Source: Enchytraeus crypticus (lineage: Eukaryota > Annelida > Clitellata > Enchytraeida > Enchytraeidae). Taken from it: a stretch of DNA of 64,000 nucleotides. Positions 58,801 to 64,000 of this stretch are shown piece after piece (the first letter of the stretch is position 1; every line of letters starts with the position of its first letter). The translations under genes were made by a program, and so were the position numbers. The stretch spans positions 289,501-353,500 of the forward strand of contig CAJHZI010000566.1 of the NCBI GenBank assembly GCA_905160935.1, given 5' to 3'. The notes below the pieces were generated by a model that saw only the letters and a list, made by a program, of their open reading frames with translations, was not told the origin of the DNA and searched no databases.

Positions 58801-61800
58801 AATAATAGAGCATGAGTGAAGATCAGGAGGCAGAGTGTTCCAAACAGTGGAAGCTGAAAAACAAAATGGAAGTCCTCCTAATGAAGCGAGAAAAAAATGC
58901 AATTTAAAGAAATTCATTGTTGAATTCAGTTATAATTAATGAGCCCTATGCAACGGAACATGGAATCAAATACCGCGTATGACAACCGTATACTTATAAA
59001 TAAATAACTTTATATTCAATTAACAATCTAAAAAACAGTTGAAAATCATATGACAATTTACCAAGTTGTTCATTAAGTTGACTGCTTTTTGACAAATTCG
59101 TCAGAAATGCCTGAAAGGAGATCGACTCTGATCGACTAAGAATATCACGAATGATTTCTAATCGCGGAAATCTGAAATATTTTCATAAAAATATGAATAA
59201 ATATTTATGAAAATCTACACATCAGCAGTAAAAATCAAAGAGCAGAAAAAAGTAGTAAACTCCATTGGTTAATCAATAGATAAAGAGTAATTAAGCAGTG
59301 GTTCCCTATGGAATCAAACTTAATCAAGTCGACATTGTGCTAATGTGATCAAGCCGCCATATAGATTCAATTGTAATGGCAACAGATAATATAATCTTAA
59401 GACCAAATCCAATATGCATATATTTGTTTTACTTTTCCGTACCAGTCAAATTCATCATTAAACCTCCATGTACTTTCCAAATGGTAAGAACAATAACAAA
59501 ATACAGTATATGCAGTGTAGGTGAGATTTTCTTGATTAATTTCTCACAAATCTGCATTACTAAGGCAATCTCTCTATCTTCAGCGCTCTGACAAACGGCA
59601 AGTTCCAGGTACATATTTATACAAATGTCCATTTTCAGGCTAAGCAGCAACACTCTTCTGGGGCTCTAACCAACAAGCTCATCTCATCGTAAAGTCTAAT
59701 TATGCACTAAATCCTAACCTAGGAGTTTACTATAGAAAACAATGCCATTTCAAAGTGTCGTTCTCTTGCATACTTCAACTATCTTCAACAATACTAGGTG
59801 GTATTAATAAATAATTTAACTGAAATGATAATAGTAATAATAAATACAAAAATTATAAATAATAATAATAATAATATTAATTATAATATTATAATAATAT
59901 TATAATACAATAAATAAAACTGAAATAATAATAATAATAAATACAATAATTTTACTGAAATCTTTTAAACTGTTAAAGCAAAAATTGTCAATAATTCAGT
60001 AGGACATACTGAACAGAGGTTTGATTTGAAGACGCCGTCGTAATCATCTGCATATATCTTCTGCTGTTTACCATCCTCTCATCTACTGATTCTCTAGCCA
60101 CACCCTCTTGACTCCAAGCCCCTCCCTCACTGCCACAGCTAGCTCCACCCACATCAGCACAGCTCCCAGCAGCAGTGTCGGCTCTTGAGCTGCAGGAAGA
60201 AGAGTGGAGTTCTGGGGTACTGCTGATAGGTGAGCTCAGTTGTTCAGCAATTAGAGATTTGAATATCGACGCAGACATTGTCACAAATTCTGTACATGCA
60301 CAGCAGAGAAGAATAGTATATATTATTAAATAAGGTTATAATAATATAGATTATGACAAAGACTAAAATATGAATAAATATTACAGCAATAGTTTTGATA
60401 TATTGCCAGGTAACTAATATAAAAATTGAGCTATTTCACAACTTGAAACAAATGTACCCAAACAAAAAGATATGCTAATATGCATTCAGTCCATTGATAT
60501 GTATCAGAATAAATGTTAAGAGTCTTGAACTGTTAAGGGTCTTAAAGGTTCTAATTGAAATATTAGAGTAGGCTTATACTCAAAAAATCATCGAGAAAAT
60601 GAATTCCACCACTCATCAATACTTTAATAAATAAACACTACAAATTATAAGCTTGATATTACTAATAATAATATTTAGTTTAACTTCCATTTTGTCAATC
60701 AAAATATCTAGGAGACGTTCTATTAGATCAATATAATTTAAACAGGAATTTTTATTATTTTATTTATATTATTTGTCACACAGTTTAAAGCTAGCTCACA
60801 AATCTAACCTTCAAAATAAAACTGAAGTTGAAATGCATATAGAAAATCACTGAAAGGAATTCTTAGCTCAGCACTTGTTATGTCAGGTACTAACCTGCAA
60901 CATAGATTAGATAGAGCTACATATACGAGTGTTACTTTTGAAACAATTACAAACTATTTAAACTTAAATCACTAAGCAAGTAAGTATTCTAAAAACTATG
61001 ACCAAAGGTAAATACACAAAAATTATGACATCTACAAATTGTGACAATGAGTTAGTTGTCATTCTTATGATTTTAAGATATTGATGTGTTGATAAATGTT
61101 GACATTAAACAAGGATTAAGACAAAGATAGGAAACCAGATTTTAGATAGTATAAAACGTAGTAGCCGCATAGTATGGCCCTTCTAGTAGTGCGTCACTAC
61201 TAAAAGATTTATCATTCAACTTTAGAAAAAGGAACATTTTTTAAACTAATGGACTGATAACTAAGGAGATGACCTTGAAAGCAAAGATACTCAGTACAGT
61301 GCTGGCCTGATTTAGTTCATCTTCTCTATGAATTCTTAATCTATTCAATCTGCAGAAAACTAAAGCTCCAATACATACATTAGCATGCTCATCAATGAGC
61401 ACTGCATTTTCGAGGAGTCATGGATGACAACATAAGAATGATCTGGCCAGTAAATAGCACTCTCGCAAAGAGGATTAAAAACATGACTAAGAATATAAAC
61501 AAAACAAACACGAAATTACTGATTGCATAATGTGACAGTAAATAACAATATATAGGTCGCCAAGAAACATCAAAATTTATTCAGTTGTAATGCATAGACA
61601 GCTAAATAATCCCTAACCTGATGGACTTTTCAACAATCACTGATGAGAAGTCTGGACAGAGGAGACAGAGTAAGGAATGGTATTCTTTCGCTGAATGCAT
61701 ACCTAGAGTATGCACAAGATAATCCACAACAAGATGATTCACACTGGTATTAAACCACTGTCAAATGATCAACTTAATACAGCGATAAATGATAATGATA

Positions 61801-62300
61801 AATAATACTGCATTCAATTTACAAATGTTAAAGCACAGTTTCTTGAAATAAGCATTAATGCAACACTGTGGTTATTTCATAACATTCCTTCAATGGTACA
61901 TGGCAAAGGGAAATGTATTTAATTCAAAAACAAATAATTATTACCTCTCGTGAAATTAACAGCTTATATTTTATATATACTAGTATAAATTACAAGAAAA
62001 AAGAACTACAAATCTTGCATGACTACCAGAAAATGAGGATTCACTCTCAAATTAAGTCATACACAGACAAAATAGAAAGGGTGGTAAATATATGTATATA
62101 TATATATATATCTCTCTCTCTTAGTGCACTGCCCTCTGGCAGGTCCATGGTATAAAACGCCTCCACTCTTCTCTGTCTTTTCTTCCGTTTTCTCTTCATA
62201 TCACACATAATAAATGGACCTATAAATCAACTAAAATGATATACCATTATTCTTGTGGGATTCTGCATGTGACGAGGTGGGCCCTCTATGCCTGCCTCAG

Positions 62301-62342
<42 letters not shown>

Positions 62343-63115
62343 GCACATGCTTACTGAGTTTCATATAAAAAAGAAATTCTTAAAGTTTTCATACTTAATT
62401 TCTCCTCAATCCATATTATTATTAATAATAATTTCTTTTTGATAACACACAGGCCTACTGCAGCTTTGATAATTTAAGAATAATATTCCATTTCTCAATA
62501 ATTTCATGGCATTTAATGGACCTGGAATTTTGACCTCAGTCTTCGATTCTGAAACGTGCACTCAACCAATGAATTATGCCACAAGCTAACCAAAAGTGAA
62601 TCGTATATTTTACAGATATATATGACTAATAGATTATATAGTTTTATTCGTTATCTGAAGTTATCTGAGGCATTCCAAAGAAAGTTTCTTCATTATATAT
62701 GCATCTTTATTTCACCAAAAATATGGTAGCACAAGTACAATAAGTACACAATATAAGGTACACTATACAACGTGACATCATGTTCAGCGAAATAGGGTAA
62801 AGAGATAAAGTGTTCGAAACGAAAAGAACATGAAACATCACACACATGTACTTCGAAAAACATGCAATAAACAAATAAATTAAATAAATTAGAGAAAATT
62901 AAAATTTTTGACTTTTTCAGCTATCGTGCATTAATTTTAAGTTGTATTTAGTTTATTAATTTCAAAGTATAGACAAAGTTATACCTCCTTTAACTGCAAC
63001 AGGCGAGAAACTGTTCCAAAATGCACGCAGGAATGAAGCTCTATTGTACGGAGTGATCTTCACGAAGTCATACTCTCTCAGCAACACATGAGTGCCAGCC
63101 TTGACCGAGGCAAAG
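51716..63115 (-). CDS. CSTPP1: CSTPP1 (C11orf49) homologue, partial at 5' end
   Basis: Homologue of centriolar satellite-associated tubulin polyglutamylase complex regulator 1, which in vertebrates binds the TTLL1 complex and centriolar satellites. Exons in transcription order: 63115-62985, 61702-61618, 60894-60809, 60289-60010, 59171-59062, 58242-58188, 52259-51716; phases continuous, 1291 nt, stop after SSDLS. Recognised by remembered similarity: KAGTHVLLREYDFVKITPYN / RASFLRAFWNSFSP (family GTHILFREFSFVQATPHN / RVSFLRAFW), KEYHSLLCLLCPDF (MKEYHCLLQLLCPDF), FSDFLYAFQLQFYFEEF (FSDFLFAFQIQFYYSEF), ISFQAFLTNLSK, LGILPSREEL. The tail is Ser/Thr/Arg-rich and disordered, ending SDTEDTESSDLS, similar in character to the acidic human end. 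About 60 N-terminal residues lie off the right edge. The plus-strand open frame at 51687-52070 is its shadow. Confidence 0.88.
52330..52620 (-). mobile_element. CGACACGTGCA-family repeat, near full length
   Basis: TCCCAGGTTAACTAGGGTCG, GGAGCCTACGCGCTCACCAA, CTTCTACGACACGTGCAGTC and AACAACCCGGACATAACACG in one continuous 290-bp copy; the best template for the family. Confidence 0.65.
52795..52866. repeat. (CT)n microsatellite
   Basis: CT run with a few interruptions; open frames of Ser/Leu here are artefacts. Confidence 0.95.
53500..53980. other. CSTPP1 intron, unassigned
   Basis: 53660-53900 is purine-rich (GAAAAGTGGGAAGACCTAAA, GAAGGAAGAAAGAGAATAAA) and has the look of a decayed retroelement C-terminus, but I could not match it to a family. 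Confidence 0.3.
54040..54180 (+). mobile_element. Non-LTR RT C-terminal fragment (second CR1-like family)
   Basis: YNSLPSNVVNASSLNSFKRC, LESIDVRTYLTS and stop, the W/YNSLP..VVNA.S..SFK pattern of CR1/Jockey-type RT ends, followed by a 3' UTR with no obvious microsatellite tail. Confidence 0.7.
54870..55130 (+). mobile_element. CGACACGTGCA-family repeat with (GAT)n tail
   Basis: GGACTGCACGCGTCGTAAAA, GGTTGGTTAGCGCCTAGGTT, CTCGTATCCCGACCCTACTA, then (ATG)n. Confidence 0.6.
55579..55714 (+). mobile_element. tRNA-derived SINE, family A, full length
   Basis: CTGGCTGGAGCCAGTGGCGA, TGTCGGTAAGATATTCCACC, GGGGTTCAAATTCTGGGCTC and a CTTTACCAGCTTA tail. Confidence 0.83.
55720..57010. other. CSTPP1 intron, no feature recognised
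   Basis: Open frames are short and compositionally non-coding. No repeats stand out. Confidence 0.45.
57012..57135 (-). mobile_element. LINE family C tail
   Basis: (CT)n, GCTTAGTGCACTGCCTACTG, GCAGGTCCATGGTATATAAC, TTCAGTTCCACATATGG. Confidence 0.75.
57575..57668 (+). mobile_element. Family A SINE, 3' part
   Basis: GATCAGTATGTGCGGGGTTC, AAATCCTGGGCTCGCCGTCA, ACTGACGTTAACATTAG; the head is missing. Confidence 0.7.
57855..58192 (-). repeat. 51-bp minisatellite spanning a CSTPP1 donor
   Basis: Unit CATTCCTACACTACAAAGTG, TTAACTTACACAGCGTAACT, ATGTCTGTATG; about seven copies, one shortened. On the minus strand each full unit holds CTGTGTAAGTTAACAC; the last copy is the true donor of the exon 58242-58188 (GCTGCTGT|GTAAGT). 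The others are intronic decoys with the same GTAAGT. Confidence 0.92.
58188..58242 (-). CDS. CSTPP1: CSTPP1 penultimate exon
   Basis: Encodes ILPSREELAQKIRQEAA (family ALPDKGDLM segment). A chance stop formed by GTG TAA disappears when the GTAAGT donor is used; the phase then fits the exon at 52259. The following intron is about 5.9 kb. Confidence 0.82.
58560..58760 (-). mobile_element. Family D LINE tail
   Basis: (AAT)n, AAGGATAATGTTAGGGACGT, CCGGTGATCA and AGAGAGAAAAAAGATCC correspond to the family D 3' UTR in reverse. Confidence 0.65.
59820..59945. repeat. (AAT)n and (TATAA)n simple sequence
   Basis: AT-only triplet and pentamer runs downstream (minus strand) of the 60289-60010 exon. Confidence 0.85.
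62105..62240 (-). mobile_element. LINE family C tail
   Basis: (TA)n, (CT)n, TTAGTGCACTGCCCTCTGGC, AGGTCCATGGTATAAAACGC. Confidence 0.72.
62985..63115 (-). CDS. CSTPP1: CSTPP1, most 5' exon visible
   Basis: Acceptor TTAACAG|C, encodes FASVKAGTHVLLREYDFVKI then TPYNRASFLRAFWNSFSPVA and VKG, ends GGAG|GTATAA in phase 1 and joins GMHSAKEYHSLLCLLCPDF. The most conserved block of the family. Confidence 0.88.
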
Positions 63116-63139
63116 CTGTTAACATATGCACAGTGGCCC

Positions 63140-64000
63140 AATAAATAAGACACGTTTGAACGTTAATATCACCGGATTGCAGAAATTAAATTTAACTAAA
63201 TTTTGTATTTAATTAAAGATATCTACACGTATATGCAATAGTATAACTTGTTGATCAAAGAAGTGCTCTTATGAAGCGAGAAAGCAGACTTTGAGTATGA
63301 ATATGTACCTTGAACCTGCCACTTAGCAGTGCACTTAAGAAGAAGACATGCAATAGAAAATTTGAACAGTTGGTGATGATATCTACAACGACTATAAAGT
63401 TACAGCTTCGGGATGCATATACCAAAGTTCAGGAGTTCTTACATGGCAGCAGTACGTAAAGTTATAATATGTGCTATTTGAGTACATTGTTTGTTCATTG
63501 CCTGTTGCAACACTGTACAGTTTTTCCAATCTAAAATATGATTCAATTAACAATACTAAAAGCTGAGATGTACCCACTGTGCAATGTGCAACTGCTGGCT
63601 GATGATAGGTAATCATATTTGAAAGATGACTATTTCTACACCAATATGCAAAGTTCTTGATGGAAATTATAAAGATCTAAATCTTTCCATTAACTTTGAA
63701 TTAGAAATATCATAAGTATTTTTGACATATGTGGCAAGAAATGTATACCAGGAACTACTCTTCACAGTTTGGAGTTTGATTCTTCTGACTCAATTTTGCT
63801 TCTTGCATTCCCTTACGGTTTAAAGCATTAATAGACTAATTGCGTTGAATGTTTCAAGAATATCTATAGTTTCAAGTGCTTATATAGTGCTATTCAATTT
63901 CAAAATCTTCAAAACTTTTCATTCAAATCGAACTGATTTGCCCGTGTTCATGCATAAATTATTGAGCCCTATGTCAATCTAGTATATGCGTATATGATTT
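63140..64000. other. CSTPP1 intron up to the window edge
   Basis: No exon resembling the expected upstream segment (RFFTEYFNS in the human protein) could be found. A worn LINE family C tail (GTACCTTGAACCTGCCACTT) lies at 63300-63345. Confidence 0.5.

Overview
This is a eukaryotic, AT-rich and intron-rich window, almost certainly from an invertebrate animal. It holds two complete or near-complete multi-exon genes and part of a third, in a background of tRNA-derived SINEs, non-LTR retrotransposon tails, minisatellites and (TA)n or (TAA)n microsatellites. A metazoan-type chitin synthase next to a strawberry notch homologue and a CSTPP1 (C11orf49) homologue fits a protostome; a lophotrochozoan is my guess, not a demonstration. 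I rebuilt the exons by hand from splice sites, reading-phase continuity and remembered family sequences. No aligner was run.

Layout. (1) 1-545: a 53-bp satellite cut by the window edge. (2) 1120-20047, minus strand: strawberry notch-like DExH helicase (SBNO), 25 coding exons in phase (785 codons); the 3' end lies left of the window. (3) 20.1-35.0 kb: gene-poor, with a large inverted duplication of a TATA-containing, GC-rich unit (21.0-22.1 and 24.85-25.65 kb), a foldback Tc1/mariner-like MITE (29.3-30.1 kb) and many retroelement tails. (4) 35166-51361, plus strand: chitin synthase, 16 coding exons, 5454 nt including stop, predicted 1817 aa. (5) 51716-63115, minus strand: CSTPP1-like gene, the last seven exons (430 codons); its 5' end lies right of the window. 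Its stop faces the chitin synthase stop 354 bp away, and the polyadenylation signals imply overlapping 3' UTRs.

The most unusual pattern is that five separate minisatellites sit directly on exon-intron junctions, with the splice site inside the repeat unit: the SBNO exon 20 donor, the SBNO exon 3 acceptor with three decayed exon copies, the chitin synthase exon 11 donor, the chitin synthase exon 15 donor (27-bp in-frame units, five perfect GTAAGT donors), and the donor of the penultimate CSTPP1 exon. Two further junctions have a tandem repeat abutting them.

The three genes are not an evident functional unit. SBNO proteins are nuclear co-regulators, chitin synthase is a membrane glycosyltransferase, and CSTPP1 acts at centriolar satellites and on tubulin polyglutamylation.
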